From Renibacterium sp. (GTDB lineage: Bacteria > Actinomycetota > Actinomycetes > Actinomycetales > Micrococcaceae): 64,000 nt of DNA. Where the stretch lies: assembly GCA_017419405.1 (NCBI GenBank), contig JAFOLH010000017.1, positions 1 to 64,000 of the forward strand, read 5' to 3'. The notes under the pieces were generated by a model that was not told where the DNA came from, did no database searches, and saw nothing but the letters and a program-made list of their open reading frames with translations. Made by a program: the position numbers and the translations under genes. Position 1 is the stretch's first letter, and each line of letters begins with the position of its first letter. Shown piece by piece: positions 20,034 through 30,043 of this stretch.

Positions 20034-21913
20034 TCGACGGTGACCGATTTGGCCAGGTTGCGCGGCTGGTCCACGTCGTAACCCTTTTCACTCGCCAGCG
20101 CGCAGGCGAAGATCTGCAACGGCACCGTGGTCAGCAACGGAGCGAGCAGGGTCGAGGTGGCCGGCACGTAGAAGACGTGCTCGGCATATTGCCGCACCGC
20201 TTCATCGCCTGCTTCGGCGATCACGATGGTCTTGGCACCACGCGCCCGCACTTCCTGGATGTTGGACACCACTTTGGCGTGCAAGGAATCCCGCCCGTTC
20301 GGCGAAGGCACCACCACGAAAACCGGCTGGCCTTCTTCGATCAGCGCGATCGGCCCGTGCTTGAGTTCGCCCGCGGCAAAACCCTCGGCATGGATGTAAG
20401 CGAGTTCCTTGAGCTTCAAGGCGCCTTCCATGGCCACCGGGAAACCGACGTGGCGGCCCAGGAAGAGCACCGAGTTGACGTCCTTCATCGACACGGCCAG
20501 ATCCTTGATCTGCTGCTCGTGGTCCAGCACCGCCTGGATCTTCTCCGGCATCGCCGCGAGATCAGTCAGGATGGTCTTGATCTCATCCTGGAACTTGTTG
20601 CCGCGCAATTGCGCCAAGTACAGCCCCAGCAAATACGATGCGGTGATTTGCGCCAAGAACGCCTTCGTCGAAGCGACCGCGATTTCCGGCCCCGCGTGCG
20701 TGTACAGCACGGCATCGGATTCCCGTGGAATCGTTGACCCATTGGTATTGCAGATTGCCAGCACCTTGGCGCCTTGTTCCCGGGCGTGCCGGACTGCCAT
20801 CAACGTGTCCATGGTCTCGCCGGATTGCGAAATCGCGACTACCAGGGTCTTCTCATTGACGATCGGGTCCCGGTACCGGAACTCATGCGAAAGTTCCACC
20901 TCGGTGGGGATCCGGCACCAATGCTCGATCGCATACTTGGCAACCTGGCCGACGTAGGCCGAGGTCCCGCAGGCAATCACGATGATCTTGTCCACCGAGC
21001 GGAGGATCGACTCGTCGATCCGGAGCTCGTCCAAGGTCAGCTTGCCGTGGGAATCATTGCGGCCCAGCAGGGTGTCGGCCACGGCGCGCGGCTGTTCATG
21101 GATTTCTTTCTCCATGAACGAGGGGTAACCGTCCTTCTCCGCCGCGGCAGCATCTCAATCCACGTGGTATTCCTTGCCGGCCGCCGGCTTGCCGAAGAAG
21201 TCGGTGATCACCACTTCGTCCGGGGTGATCGTGACGATCTGGTCCTGGCCCAACTCCACGGCCCGGCGCGTGTAATCGATGAAACCGGAGACATCCGAGC
21301 CGAGGAAGTTCTCGCCGTCCCCGAGCCCGACGACGAGCGGTGAGTTGCGGCGTGCCGCCACGACCACGCCGGGCAGATCCGAGTGGATCGCAAGCAGCGT
21401 GAAGGCGCCTTCGAGCTTCTGGCAGGCGCGCTGCATGGCGACAGTCAACCGGACGGAGGCTTCGACGTCGGCCGCGTTGCGGTATTCATCGGCCAGGAGC
21501 ACGGCTGCTGCCTCGGTATCGGTCTCCGAGACGAACGTCGCTCCTTTGGCGAGCAACTCGGTTTTCAGTTCGGCGAAGTTCTCTATGATCCCATTGTGGA
21601 TCAGCGCCAGTTTGCCGTCGTCGGCCAAATGCGGATGCGCGTTGAGATCAGTCGGCCCGCCGTGCGTGGCCCACCGGGTGTGCCCGATGCCGGTCCGCGA
21701 CTCGGGCAACGGAGCCGTGTCGAGGACGCCGAGCAGATTGGCCAGCTTTCCAGCCTTCTTGGCCGAGGCGACGCCGCCGTCAGTCAGTACCGCGACTCCG
21801 GCCGAGTCGTATCCACGGTACTCCAACCGCCGCAGGCCTTCCAGCACTACGTCGATCGCACCATGGTCCTGGGTACGCTCAGCCCGTCCGACATATCCCA
21901 CAATTCCACACAT
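20030..21913 (-). pseudogene. glmS: Glutamine--fructose-6-phosphate aminotransferase, interrupted by in-frame TGA
   Basis: Makes glucosamine 6-phosphate for peptidoglycan. Translated from ATG 21913 the frame has 627 residues, the normal GlmS length, but codon 253 (21155-21157) is TGA. Around it the protein reads HVD-stop-DAAAAEKDGYPSFM, where actinobacterial GlmS has a tryptophan, so one G-to-A change (TGG to TGA) explains it; the frame is otherwise unbroken. The N-part (21155-21913) holds the CGIVGYVG nucleophile and amidotransferase domain. The C-part (20030-21115 from an internal ATG) holds both SIS isomerase domains (CGTSAYVGQ, SQSGETMDT) and ends PRNLAKSVTVE. Sequencing error, real nonsense mutation, readthrough, or two separately made domains are possible. 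Confidence 0.88.
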
Positions 21914-22027
21914 GGGCTTAAGCCTACCGGGCCGACGGCCCCCAGACGGCCAAATCACTGTGGCGTTGACCTCCTACGGGGATGCTCCGGTTCGCTGATT
22001 TCGCACGCACAAGGCAGAATCTCTAAG

Positions 22028-22990
22028 GTGAGTTCACAACGCACTGATTCCAATGACGGAACATCGCCCTTCGTCGAGTTGGACCGGCAGACCTGGTCCC
22101 GCCTCTCGGCGGAGATCGAGCAGCCGCTGAACGAGGAGGACATCCTCCGGCTGCGCGGTTTGGAAGACCCGCTGAACATGAACGAAGTGCGCGAAGTCTA
22201 TTTGCCGGTCTCCAGGCTCTTGAACCTGTACGTGGCCGCCGCCGGCCAACTGCATGCGGCAACCACCACGTTCCTGGGCGAACGGACCCAGCGAACCCCC
22301 TTCGTGATCGGCGTCGCGGGCTCGGTCGCGGTGGGCAAATCCACCACCGCCCGGATCTTGCGCGAGATGCTGCGCCGCTGGCCGGGCACGCCGAACGTCG
22401 AACTGATCACCACGGACGGTTTCCTCTACCCCAATGCCGAGTTGGAACGCCGCGGCTTGATGCATCGGAAGGGCTTTCCGGAATCCTACGACCGCCGTCG
22501 ACTGCTCCGTTTCGTCAGCGAAATCAAGGGCGGAGCGGAGGAAGTCCGGGCGCCTTGGTACTCGCACCTGATCTACGACATCGTGCCGGGCAAGGAGGTC
22601 GTGGTGCACCGCCCCGACGTGCTCATCGTCGAAGGGCTGAACGTTCTTGCCCCGGCCCGGCCGCGGCAGGACGGGCGTTCCGGCCTCGCGGTGAGTGATT
22701 TCTTCGACTTTTCGATTTACGTGGACGCCAAGACACCGCATATCGAACAGTGGTACATCGACCGGTTCCTCTCCTTGCGCCAGTCCGCGTTCGCCCAGCC
22801 GGAATCGTACTTCCGCCGCTACGCCTCGCTCTCCGACGAAGAGGCCGTGGAGACCGCCCGGGGAATCTGGAAACGAATCAATGAGCCCAACCTGGTCGAG
22901 AACGTCTTGCCCACCAGGGGCCGAGCGCAACTCGTGCTGACCAAGGACGCCGATCACTCGATCCGGCGGATGCTGCTGCGGAAGACCTGA
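22028..22990 (+). CDS. coaA: Pantothenate kinase, type I
   Basis: Phosphorylates pantothenate, the committed step to CoA. The protein has 320 residues from GTG 22028 (the frame is open far upstream, but this start gives the family length and TCTAAG precedes it). The P-loop is GSVAVGKS (98-105), followed by [20 protein letters not shown] and the EGLNVLAP block of bacterial CoaA. It is divergent from glmS with 114 bp between the starts. The next gene starts 2 bp after its stop. Confidence 0.94.
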   Translation: MSSQRTDSNDGTSPFVELDRQTWSRLSAEIEQPLNEEDILRLRGLEDPLNMNEVREVYLPVSRLLNLYVAAAGQLHAATTTFLGERTQRTPFVIGVAGSVAVGKSTTARILREMLRRWPGTPNVELITTDGFLYPNAELERRGLMHRKGFPESYDRRRLLRFVSEIKGGAEEVRAPWYSHLIYDIVPGKEVVVHRPDVLIVEGLNVLAPARPRQDGRSGLAVSDFFDFSIYVDAKTPHIEQWYIDRFLSLRQSAFAQPESYFRRYASLSDEEAVETARGIWKRINEPNLVENVLPTRGRAQLVLTKDADHSIRRMLLRKT

Positions 22991-22991
22991 C

Positions 22992-23783
22992 GTGGCGTTG
23001 GAACCGAATCGACGGAACGTTTTAGGCCTGGTTTTCGGCACCGCCGGGCTGGCCGCGCTGACCGCCTGCTCGAATGGGCCGACGCCAGACGGGCCGACGA
23101 CGGATGGCGGATCTGCGGCGGAAACCGGCAGCGGCGCCGCGGCGCCGGCCACCGGCGAAGTCCCGGCACCGGCCCAGTCCGCACCGCGCTGGAACCTGGA
23201 CGACCCGGCATCGCTGACCGTCATCGTCAACAAGCACCGCCCGCTCAACCCCATGGCGTTCGAGCCTGGCGATCTGGTCAGCCCATCGATCGCCAGCAGT
23301 TCCGGCCGGACCGAGCTGCTCCGTGCTCCGGCAGCCGAGGACTTGAACCGACTCGCCGGAGCTGCCAAAGTCGCCGGGGTCCCGTTCCTCATCCTCAGTG
23401 CATTCCGTTCCTACGCCACCCAGGTAGGCACCTACAACTCCTGGGTGTCCTCGCTGGGCCAGGCCCAGGCCGACATCGCCTCGGCCCGGCCCGGATTTTC
23501 CGAGCACCAGACCGGACTGGCCGTGGACATCGGCGATTCCGGCAACTGCAACCTCCGCGGCTGCTTCGCCGAGCAACCGGCCGGCCAATGGGTCAAAGAC
23601 AATTGCCATCGTTTCGGCTTCGTGGTCCGCTACCAGCCGGGGATGCAGGCGGTCAGCGGCTATCAGCCGGAGCCGTGGCACCTGCGCTATCTGGGTGTCG
23701 AGGTGGCCACTGACGTCGTGGCTTCCGGCAAGAAAACCTTGGAAGAATACTTCGGTTTGCCCGCCGCGCCGGATTATCTCTGA
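22992..23783 (+). CDS. D-alanyl-D-alanine carboxypeptidase lipoprotein, VanY/M15 type
   Basis: 263 residues. A short signal with lipobox LTAC places the acylated cysteine at residue 26, so this is a membrane lipoprotein facing outward, with a Pro/Gly/Ser-rich spacer to about residue 65. The M15B zinc-peptidase motifs are visible: SAFRSY, GFSEHQTGLAVDIGD (H and D ligands) and EPWHLRYLG (H ligand). It likely trims D-Ala from peptidoglycan stem peptides. It starts at GTG 22992, 2 bp after coaA. A looser product name such as LD/DD-carboxypeptidase would also fit. Confidence 0.88.
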   Translation: MALEPNRRNVLGLVFGTAGLAALTACSNGPTPDGPTTDGGSAAETGSGAAAPATGEVPAPAQSAPRWNLDDPASLTVIVNKHRPLNPMAFEPGDLVSPSIASSSGRTELLRAPAAEDLNRLAGAAKVAGVPFLILSAFRSYATQVGTYNSWVSSLGQAQADIASARPGFSEHQTGLAVDIGDSGNCNLRGCFAEQPAGQWVKDNCHRFGFVVRYQPGMQAVSGYQPEPWHLRYLGVEVATDVVASGKKTLEEYFGLPAAPDYL

Positions 23784-23894
23784 ACGAAATCCATTGATCC
23801 GGCCCGTTATCCGAAAACCACAGAGGCTCTCGATTTGACCACAATCGCGTGTCGGATCTATTCAAATATCCGCTTCCGGTCTACCTTTGGTCCC

Positions 23895-24287
23895 ATGATC
23901 AAGGGATTCAAAGAATTTATTATGAAGGGCAACGTCGTCGATTTGGCGGTTGCCGTAGTCATCGGTGGAGCATTCAGCATTGTCATCAACGCACTCGTCA
24001 ACAGTGTTTTGATGCCACTGATCTCGGCTCTGGTCGGATCACCCAATTTCGACAATTTCGCCAAGGTCACCCTCAACGGCAACGATATTGCCTTTGGTGT
24101 CCTGCTCACCGCAGTCGTCAACTTCATCATCGTCGCCGCGGCAATCTACTTCGTGGTCGTCGTGCCGATGAACCACATGATCGCCCGCCGCAACGCGAAG
24201 CTCGGCATCAACCCGGACGAGGAGACTCCGGACCCGCAGGTTGAGTTGCTCACCGAAATCCGCGACGCGCTCAAGTCCCGCAGCTAG
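23895..24287 (+). CDS. mscL: Large-conductance mechanosensitive channel
   Basis: 130 residues from ATG 23895. An in-frame extension to 23835 lacks family support because MscL begins M-x-KGFKEFIMKGN, exactly as here. The first helix has VVDLAVAVVIGGAFS, the second FIIVAAAIYFVVVVPMN; the C-terminal bundle is EVELLTEIRDALK-like (PQVELLTEIRDALKSRS). It acts as an emergency valve in hypo-osmotic shock. It converges on glmM and shares a terminator with it. Confidence 0.94.
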   Translation: MIKGFKEFIMKGNVVDLAVAVVIGGAFSIVINALVNSVLMPLISALVGSPNFDNFAKVTLNGNDIAFGVLLTAVVNFIIVAAAIYFVVVVPMNHMIARRNAKLGINPDEETPDPQVELLTEIRDALKSRS

Positions 24288-24308
24288 TCGCCAAACAAGC
24301 CACACCGG

Positions 24309-24352
24309 AGCGGCTGGTATTCGTCTAGACGGCGAGTGCCAGCCGCTTTTTT
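24309..24352 (+). terminator. Intrinsic terminator of mscL overlapping the glmM 3' end
   Basis: Stem AGCGGCTGG (24309-24317) pairs with CCAGCCGCT (24339-24347) and runs into T6 (24347-24352) on the plus strand. The right arm encodes the last residues of GlmM (KRLALAV) on the other strand, whose stop is at 24325-24327. The two genes therefore share this structure. Confidence 0.8.
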
Positions 24353-25677
24353 ACGACCGCGGCCAGATCTTCGCAGATCCGGGTCGCGGTTTCCATGTCG
24401 GCGGCCTCGACCATCACCCGGACCAGCGCCTCGGTTCCGGAAGGCCGCAGCAGCACCCGGCCGGTTTCGCCCAGTTCCTGTTCCGCCCGGGCCACCGCCG
24501 CGCGCACCCCGTCGTCGGTCTGCGCCCGGTGCTTGTCCACACCCTTGACGTTGATCATCAGCTGCGGGAGCTTCGTCATCGCGGTCGCCAGCTGCTGCAG
24601 GGTCCGTCCGGTTCGGGCGACCTGGGCGGCCAGCTGCAGCCCGGTGAGCACTCCGTCGCCGGTCGTCGCGTAGTCCGAGAAGATCACGTGGCCGGATTGT
24701 TCGCCGCCCAAGTTGAAGCCGCCCTCGCGCATCGCCTCGAGCACGTACCGGTCCCCCACCGCGGTCTCCCGGATGCTGATCCCGGCTTCACGCAGGGCGA
24801 GCTTCAGCCCGAGGTTGCTCATCACCGTGGCCACCAGGACATTGTCCTTGAGTTTGCCGTCGGCTTTGAGCGCGAGCGCCAGGACCGCCATGATCTGGTC
24901 CCCGTCGATCACGTTGCCTTCGTGGTCCACGGCCAGGCAACGGTCGGCGTCGCCGTCGTGCGCAATGCCCAAATCCGCTCGATGCGCAACCACGGCTTCC
25001 TGCAGCGGCCCCAGATGGGTCGAGCCCACGCCGTCGTTGATGTTCAATCCGTCCGGCTCGGCCCCGATCACGATTACTTTGGCCCCGGCGTCCTTGAAAA
25101 CCTGCGGGGAACAGCCGCTGGCTGCCCCGTGTGCGCAGTCGAGCACCACGGTGAGCCCGTCGAGCCGGTGCGGCAAAGTCGTGAGCAGGTGGAGGATATA
25201 ACGGTCCTCGGCATCGGCGAAGCGCTGGATCCGGCCGACGCCGACTCCGGTGGGCCGGTGCGGCTCGAGTTCGAGCTGCGCTTCGATGGCGTCTTCCACG
25301 TCGTCCGCGAGTTTCTGCCCCCCACGGGCGAAGAACTTGATCCCATTGTCCGCCGCCGGATTGTGCGAGGCGGAAATCATCACACCGAAATCCGCGTCGA
25401 GCGAGGCGATCAGATAGGCCGCAGCCGGCGTCGGCAGCACTCCGGCGTCGTAAACGTCGACGCCGGCACTGGCCAATCCGGCCTCCACCGCGGCCCCGAT
25501 GAATTCACCGCTGGCCCGGGGATCGCGCGCGATCACGGCCCGGGGGCGCTTGCCCGCCGTGAGCCGGTCATGGCCCAGCACCACCGCGGCGGCTTGGGCC
25601 AGCGAAAGGGCCAGCTCTGCAGTGAGCAAGCCGTTGGCCAAACCCCGGACACCATCAGTTCCAAACAATCTAGACAT
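24325..25677 (-). CDS. glmM: Phosphoglucosamine mutase
   Basis: Converts glucosamine 6-phosphate to glucosamine 1-phosphate, the step after GlmS. The protein has 450 residues from ATG 25677 ([12 protein letters not shown]), rejecting a 30-residue upstream extension. The active-site phosphoserine is S104 in [18 protein letters not shown]. The metal loop DGDADR is in the middle and the sugar loop GGEQSGH and phosphate loop [14 protein letters not shown] are intact. It lies downstream of rplM-rpsI but behind a terminator. Its upstream region holds nested GATAGC repeats. Confidence 0.95.
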   Translation of the reverse strand: MSRLFGTDGVRGLANGLLTAELALSLAQAAAVVLGHDRLTAGKRPRAVIARDPRASGEFIGAAVEAGLASAGVDVYDAGVLPTPAAAYLIASLDADFGVMISASHNPAADNGIKFFARGGQKLADDVEDAIEAQLELEPHRPTGVGVGRIQRFADAEDRYILHLLTTLPHRLDGLTVVLDCAHGAASGCSPQVFKDAGAKVIVIGAEPDGLNINDGVGSTHLGPLQEAVVAHRADLGIAHDGDADRCLAVDHEGNVIDGDQIMAVLALALKADGKLKDNVLVATVMSNLGLKLALREAGISIRETAVGDRYVLEAMREGGFNLGGEQSGHVIFSDYATTGDGVLTGLQLAAQVARTGRTLQQLATAMTKLPQLMINVKGVDKHRAQTDDGVRAAVARAEQELGETGRVLLRPSGTEALVRVMVEAADMETATRICEDLAAVVKKRLALAV

Positions 25678-25789
25678 CGCAGACGATTCTACCCGGTCAG
25701 GGCGCTCGCCATCGATTCGGGAGAGCTCCACGGCGTGGTTTTTCCGTCCAATGGTTTTATGCCGCACTCGCCCACTGGCTACTTTCCGG

Positions 25790-25856
25790 GATAGCCAGGT
25801 GACACTGGGATAGCCAGAAGACTGGCTTTTTGCTATCGCAAAGGCATCTTGCTATC
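25790..25856. repeat. Nested inverted repeats upstream of glmM
   Basis: Four GATAGC hexamers are arranged with exact symmetry about 25823: forward at 25790 and 25809, reverse (GCTATC) at 25832 and 25851. Each pair is spaced 19 bp. The two forward copies extend to GGGATAGCCAG. A stem AGCCAG-AAGA-CTGGCT followed by T5 is embedded on the plus strand. The block lies 113 bp upstream of the glmM start, so it may be a regulatory site. No known factor is recognised. Confidence 0.5.
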
Positions 25857-25876
25857 CGAAACCGGGGCGAAGACAC

Positions 25877-25910
25877 GCAAAAGGCCCGCCAACCGAAGTC
25901 GACGGGCCTT
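25877..25910 (-). terminator. Intrinsic terminator after rpsI
   Basis: On the minus strand AAGGCCCG (25903-25910) pairs with CGGGCCTT (25881-25888) and is followed by TTTTG. It lies 12 bp after the rpsI stop, closing the rplM-rpsI unit before glmM. Confidence 0.75.
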
Positions 25911-25921
25911 GAGCGTGCGGA

Positions 25922-26446
25922 TTAGCGCTTGGAGTACTGCGGAGCCTTGCGGGCCTTCTTGAGACCGGCCTTCTTGCGCTCGATGACGCGGGCGTCACGG
26001 GTCAGGAAGCCTGCCTTCTTGAGCGTCGCGCGGTTGTTGTCCACGTCGATCTCGTTGAGCGAGCGGGCAACGCCCAAACGCAGAGCGCCGGCCTGGCCGG
26101 AGGGGCCGCCGCCGGTGATCCGTGCGATCACGTCGTAAGCGCCATCCAGATCCAGGATCCGGAAGGGCTCGTTGACTTCTTGCTGGTGCAGTTTGTTCGG
26201 GAAGTAATCAGCCAATTCGCGGCCGTTCACGATCCACTTGCCGGTGCCCGGGGTGACCCGGACGCGGGCGATGGCTTCCTTGCGACGGCCGACGGCGGAG
26301 CCGGAGACGGTCAGCGCGGGACGCTCTTTTTTCGGTGCACTCTCGGCGGAAGCGGAGCTCTCCGAGGTGTAGCTGGTCAGTACTTCTTCCTCGGCAACGT
26401 CGGGAGCGACGGCCTCGGTGTTCAGCTCTTCAGTATTCTGAGCCAC
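25922..26446 (-). CDS. rpsI: 30S ribosomal protein S9
   Basis: Small-subunit head protein whose C-terminal KR tail reaches toward the P-site tRNA; here it ends [12 protein letters not shown] as expected. It has 174 residues, about 40 more than E. coli S9. The extra part is an acidic, Ser/Glu-rich N-terminal extension (residues 1-40), common in actinobacteria. The core begins at [18 protein letters not shown]. It starts at GTG 26446 with a GGAG nearby, and follows rplM after 36 bp. Confidence 0.96.
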   Translation of the reverse strand: MAQNTEELNTEAVAPDVAEEEVLTSYTSESSASAESAPKKERPALTVSGSAVGRRKEAIARVRVTPGTGKWIVNGRELADYFPNKLHQQEVNEPFRILDLDGAYDVIARITGGGPSGQAGALRLGVARSLNEIDVDNNRATLKKAGFLTRDARVIERKKAGLKKARKAPQYSKR

Positions 26447-26482
26447 AATTCTCCTTGAAACTAAGTTGGTTGGTGGCCAGGA

Positions 26483-26926
26483 CTACTGGGCGACCTGGGT
26501 GATTTCGAACGTCTTCGGCTGCTGAGCGGCGTGCGGGTGCTCGGCACCGCGGTAGACCTTCAGCTTGGACAGTTGCTGGGCAGCGAGCGAGGTCTTCGGG
26601 AGCATGCCCTTGATCGCTTTCTCCACGGCGCGGACCGGGTTCTTTTCCAAGAGCTCGGCGTAGTTGACGCTGGAGAGGCCGCCCGGGTAACCGGAGTGGC
26701 GGTAAGCGCGCTTCTGCTCGAGCTTGGCGCCGGTCAGGGCAACCTTCTCGGCGTTGATGATGATGACGAAGTCGCCCATATCCATATGGGGAGCAAAGGT
26801 CGGCTTGTGCTTTCCGCGCAGCAGTGTTGCGGTCTGGCTGGCAAGACGACCCAGGACAACGTCGGTGGCGTCAATGACGTGCCACTGGCGATTGATGTCG
26901 CCGGGCTTCGGGGTGTACGTACGCAC
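26483..26926 (-). CDS. rplM: 50S ribosomal protein L13
   Basis: Early-assembly large-subunit protein. The protein has 147 residues, normal length, with [29 protein letters not shown] at the start and the [17 protein letters not shown] and MLPKTSLA blocks. It starts at GTG 26926. It heads the rplM-rpsI operon. The usual upstream neighbour truA is 2.2 kb away because an alkaline phosphatase gene sits in between on the other strand, so this operon must have its own promoter in 26927-27334. Confidence 0.96.
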   Translation of the reverse strand: MRTYTPKPGDINRQWHVIDATDVVLGRLASQTATLLRGKHKPTFAPHMDMGDFVIIINAEKVALTGAKLEQKRAYRHSGYPGGLSSVNYAELLEKNPVRAVEKAIKGMLPKTSLAAQQLSKLKVYRGAEHPHAAQQPKTFEITQVAQ

Positions 26927-27334
26927 AGTTTTTGCCTTCGTTTCGTGTTCATGGGTTATATCGTCCGCACTTCATGCGGGCCGACATCACGTCTTCATGC
27001 GCTACCGGAACAGAGGTGAGGGCTCTATCCAACCAGTCATCCAAACCGCCCGATCACACCCCGCGCATAGTGACTCTGCAACTGAGCCTGCACATGAGCG
27101 CGCACTATCGAGCAAGGACACGCATAACGACTATCCATATTACCTTGCTTGCGAGTCAGGACAAAATGATCCCGTCGGCACCAGTTGTTAACCTCCCGTT
27201 TCCATGCCGCGGAGGTACTGGTAGCCCGTCCTTAACGTCCAACCAGGAGGCTGGAGGCAATCCGTGGCGTTCGGCAGGGAGCCCAGACGTCGTCGTCCAT
27301 GGTCCGCAACCGCATCCCTACCGAGGAGTCTTCC
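26927..27334. other. Divergent intergenic region (rplM / alkaline phosphatase)
   Basis: No gene is supported in these 408 bp. The stretch must hold the rplM promoter (minus strand) and the phosphatase promoter (plus strand). TTAAC-containing elements at 27187-27193 and 27231-27237 could be half-sites of a phosphate-response box, but the match is weak. Confidence 0.4.
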
Positions 27335-29044
27335 ATGCCATCTGCCAGCCATCGAAAATCCGGACGCTCCGTCCGGATCGCCGCAGCATCGTTCGCGGCG
27401 CTGCTGCTCGCGTTCAGCGGCGCCGCTGCAGCACAAGCAGCGGACATCACCGCTCCCGGCGGCGCCCAGCGCAACTCCGGCGACCGGGCCGCCGACGTCC
27501 GAGCCTCGATCGTCGACCGGCCGGCCAAAAACGTGATCCTGGTGATCGGCGACGGCATGGGCGATTCCGAAATCACCGCAGCGCGCAACTACCAATACGG
27601 CGCGGCCGGAAAGCTGCCGGGCATCGACGCTCCGCCGTTGACCGGGCAGTACACCACCTATGCCTTGGACAAGACCTCTAAGCTCCCGGATTACACGACT
27701 GATTCCGCGGCCTCCGGTTCGGCCTGGGCCACGGGGACCAAGACCTACAACGGCGCCATCTCGGTGGACGTCAACGGCAAGCCGCAGCAGACCATGCTGC
27801 AGACCGCACGGGCCAACGGGTTCAAGACCGGAAACGTCACCACGGCGGAACTCCAGGATGCGACGCCGGCCGTGCAGGGCGCGAACGTCACCTCCCGCAG
27901 CTGCTACGGGCCGGTGGAAACCACCAAGAGCTGCCCCGGCAACGCCCTGGAAAACGGCGGTGCCGGATCCATCACCGAGCAGTTGATCAATACCCGCGCA
28001 GATGTCACCCTGGGCGGTGGCGCAGCAAGTTTCGAACAGACCGCGACCGCCGGCCAGTGGCAGGGGCAAACGCTGCTGGCCCAGGCCAAGGACCGCAAGT
28101 ACAACGTGGTCAATGACGCCGCAGGACTGGACGCGCTCACCGTTGCCGACCAGAACGCCCCGGTGCTCGGCTTGTTCGCGAGCGGCAACATGGAGACCCG
28201 TTGGGACGGTCCCAAAGCGGTGCAGAACGGCGGCTCGATGCCGGCGATCAGCTGCCAGGAAAACGCCAAACGGCCCAGCACCATGCCCACGCTGGCGCAG
28301 ATGACCAGCAAATCGATCGATCTGCTCAAAGGCTCCAGCAAGGGCTTCTTCCTGCAGATCGAAGGCGCCAGCATCGACAAGCAGGACCACGCCGCCAATC
28401 CCTGCGCCCAGATCGGCGAGACCGTGGATTTGGACGAAGCCGTGCAGAAAGCCATGGACTTCGCCCGTGCGGACGGCAATACGCTCGTCGTGGTCACTGC
28501 CGACCACGCGCATTCCAGCCAGATCATCTACCCCAACAGCAACACCCCCGGCCTGACCCGGACCTTGACCACCAAAGACGGCGCACCCATGACGATGGCC
28601 TACGGCACCGCGGTGGAGGGCAAGTCGCAGATGCACACCGGAACCCAGCTCCGGGTCGCGGGCTACGGCCCCGGCGCGGCCAATGTGGTCGGTCTGACCG
28701 ACCAGACCGATATGTTCTACACGGTCACCGATGCGCTCAAACTCGATCGCACGCTCAAGCCCGGCGGGGATCCGAAGCCGAATACCGGTACCGAGCCGAC
28801 GACGCCGCCGGTGCAGCCGGGCGGTTCCGCCAACGGCACTGCGGACGGCGCCGGAAATGGCGCGGTCGCCGGCGGAACCGACAACAGCGGCGCCGAGGGC
28901 CAGAACCCCTTGGCCGTCACCGGGGCGCAAATCGGCTTGGCGGTATTGATCGCAGCTGCCTTCGTGGTCGCCGGCGGCATCGTGCTGCGGGCCAATCGCC
29001 GGCAGCGTGGCGGCGCGGACGGCGTCTTCGGCACACTGCGCTGA
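27335..29044 (+). CDS. Wall-anchored alkaline phosphatase
   Basis: 569 residues from ATG 27335, with GAGGAG seven bases upstream. Signal peptide ([21 protein letters not shown]), then the alkaline phosphatase fold: [15 protein letters not shown] metal ligand, nucleophile S124 in [25 protein letters not shown] and VTADHAHSS metal sites. After about residue 480 comes a Gly/Asn/Thr-rich spacer, then LAVTG (28910-28924), a hydrophobic helix and NRRQR, so it should be sorted to the wall rather than released. It scavenges phosphate outside the cell. It lies between truA and rplM, which are normally adjacent. Confidence 0.9.
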   Translation: MPSASHRKSGRSVRIAAASFAALLLAFSGAAAAQAADITAPGGAQRNSGDRAADVRASIVDRPAKNVILVIGDGMGDSEITAARNYQYGAAGKLPGIDAPPLTGQYTTYALDKTSKLPDYTTDSAASGSAWATGTKTYNGAISVDVNGKPQQTMLQTARANGFKTGNVTTAELQDATPAVQGANVTSRSCYGPVETTKSCPGNALENGGAGSITEQLINTRADVTLGGGAASFEQTATAGQWQGQTLLAQAKDRKYNVVNDAAGLDALTVADQNAPVLGLFASGNMETRWDGPKAVQNGGSMPAISCQENAKRPSTMPTLAQMTSKSIDLLKGSSKGFFLQIEGASIDKQDHAANPCAQIGETVDLDEAVQKAMDFARADGNTLVVVTADHAHSSQIIYPNSNTPGLTRTLTTKDGAPMTMAYGTAVEGKSQMHTGTQLRVAGYGPGAANVVGLTDQTDMFYTVTDALKLDRTLKPGGDPKPNTGTEPTTPPVQPGGSANGTADGAGNGAVAGGTDNSGAEGQNPLAVTGAQIGLAVLIAAAFVVAGGIVLRANRRQRGGADGVFGTLR

Positions 29045-29096
29045 TGCTGCCCGGCTGAGCCGGATCGAGCTCGGCCCGGCAAGCAGCGGAACCGAT

Positions 29097-29137
29097 CAGG
29101 GCGCGGTGCGGATCCTCAGGATTCGCGCCGCGCCCTG
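29097..29137. terminator. Hairpin shared by the phosphatase and truA 3' ends
   Basis: Arms 29097-29106 and 29128-29137 pair perfectly (CAGGGCGCGG), and most of the internal sequence can continue the stem. It starts 52 bp after the phosphatase stop and covers the last codons and stop (29116) of truA on the other strand. Confidence 0.55.
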
Positions 29138-30009
29138 GTCATTTCCGTCCGCGCCAACAACTCGGCACCGTGCGGATAACTCACTTCCTCTAGGATCAGG
29201 GGATGCGGCGGTGCGAGATTGGATTTCGCATCCCGGACCCGGGCCGCCAGGCGTTCGGCCAACCATTCGGCCGGTTGTTCCCCGCTGCCCACCTGCACGG
29301 CGGAACCGAGCAACGCCCGCACCATATTGTGGCAAAACGCATCGGCCTGGATCGTCACGTCGATCACGCCGTCGGGCCGCCGGAAGAACTCGAAACGCTG
29401 CAACTCGCGCACCGTGGTCGCACCTTCCCGCGGCTTGCAGTAGGCGCGGAAGTCCTGCAGCCCGAGCAGCGGCTGCACCGCCGAATTCAACTGCCCGACG
29501 TCGAGCGGGTCCTTGTGCCACCAGGTCAGCTGCCGCTGGACCGGGTCCCAGAGTTCGGGCCGATCCGCGATCCGGTAGCTGTAGCGGCGCCACAATGCCG
29601 AGAACCTGGCGTCGAAGCCCGGCTCCGCGGGTCCGGCCGAATGCACCAGCACCGCCCCGGTCTGCTCGCCCAGCACCCGGGAGAGCGCACCCCGCAAGCG
29701 GCGCAAAAAAGCCGCTTCCGGAGCGGTTCCGCTCCGCCGGGCCATCTGCTGCCATTCCGGCTCGAGCAGGTCCAGATGCACCACCTGGCCCCGGGCGTGC
29801 ACGCCCGCGTCCGTGCGGCCGGCTACCGTGACCCGGATCGGCCGGCGCAGGATCATCGCCAGAGCGTCCTCGAGCGCGCCTTGGACCGTGCTGCGTCCGG
29901 GCTGCACCGCCCAACCGGAGAACGGCGCACCGTCATAGCCCAACTGCAGCCTTAACCGAAGGAACCCACCGTCCCCTTGCGGGGATGCGGTGGGTTCCTG
30001 ATCGAGCAT
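29116..30009 (-). CDS. truA: tRNA pseudouridine(38-40) synthase
   Basis: Isomerises U38-40 in the tRNA anticodon stem. The protein has 297 residues, with the catalytic aspartate D67 in VAGRTDAGVHARGQ and LGYDGAPFSGWAVQPG near the start. Start ATG 30009 gives an N-terminal stretch of about 17 residues before the fold; the DNA of that stretch forms a strong hairpin (29961-29998) that looks like a terminator for rplQ, so the true start could lie a little downstream. It follows rplQ after 34 bp, the usual actinobacterial order. Confidence 0.9.
   Translation of the reverse strand: MLDQEPTASPQGDGGFLRLRLQLGYDGAPFSGWAVQPGRSTVQGALEDALAMILRRPIRVTVAGRTDAGVHARGQVVHLDLLEPEWQQMARRSGTAPEAAFLRRLRGALSRVLGEQTGAVLVHSAGPAEPGFDARFSALWRRYSYRIADRPELWDPVQRQLTWWHKDPLDVGQLNSAVQPLLGLQDFRAYCKPREGATTVRELQRFEFFRRPDGVIDVTIQADAFCHNMVRALLGSAVQVGSGEQPAEWLAERLAARVRDAKSNLAPPHPLILEEVSYPHGAELLARTEMTRARRES
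29961..29998 (-). terminator. Hairpin inside the truA 5' end
   Basis: GGAACCCACCG (29961-29971) pairs with CGGTGGGTTCC (29988-29998), with further TCCCC/GGGGA pairing inside. It is placed 46 bp after the rplQ stop and within the first codons of truA. It could attenuate transcription from the alpha operon into truA. Confidence 0.5.
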
Positions 30010-30043
30010 GGCTATGATTCTATGCCGGATCGGTCGAGCGAAG

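Noticed and set aside
21955-22179. Frames between glmS and coaA on the minus strand
   Set aside because: They overlap the coaA coding region and lack any family resemblance; the 114-bp gap is a divergent promoter region.
27187-27237. Phosphate-response (Pho) box before the alkaline phosphatase
   Set aside because: Two TTAAC elements exist, but spacing and flanks do not match a known box well enough.
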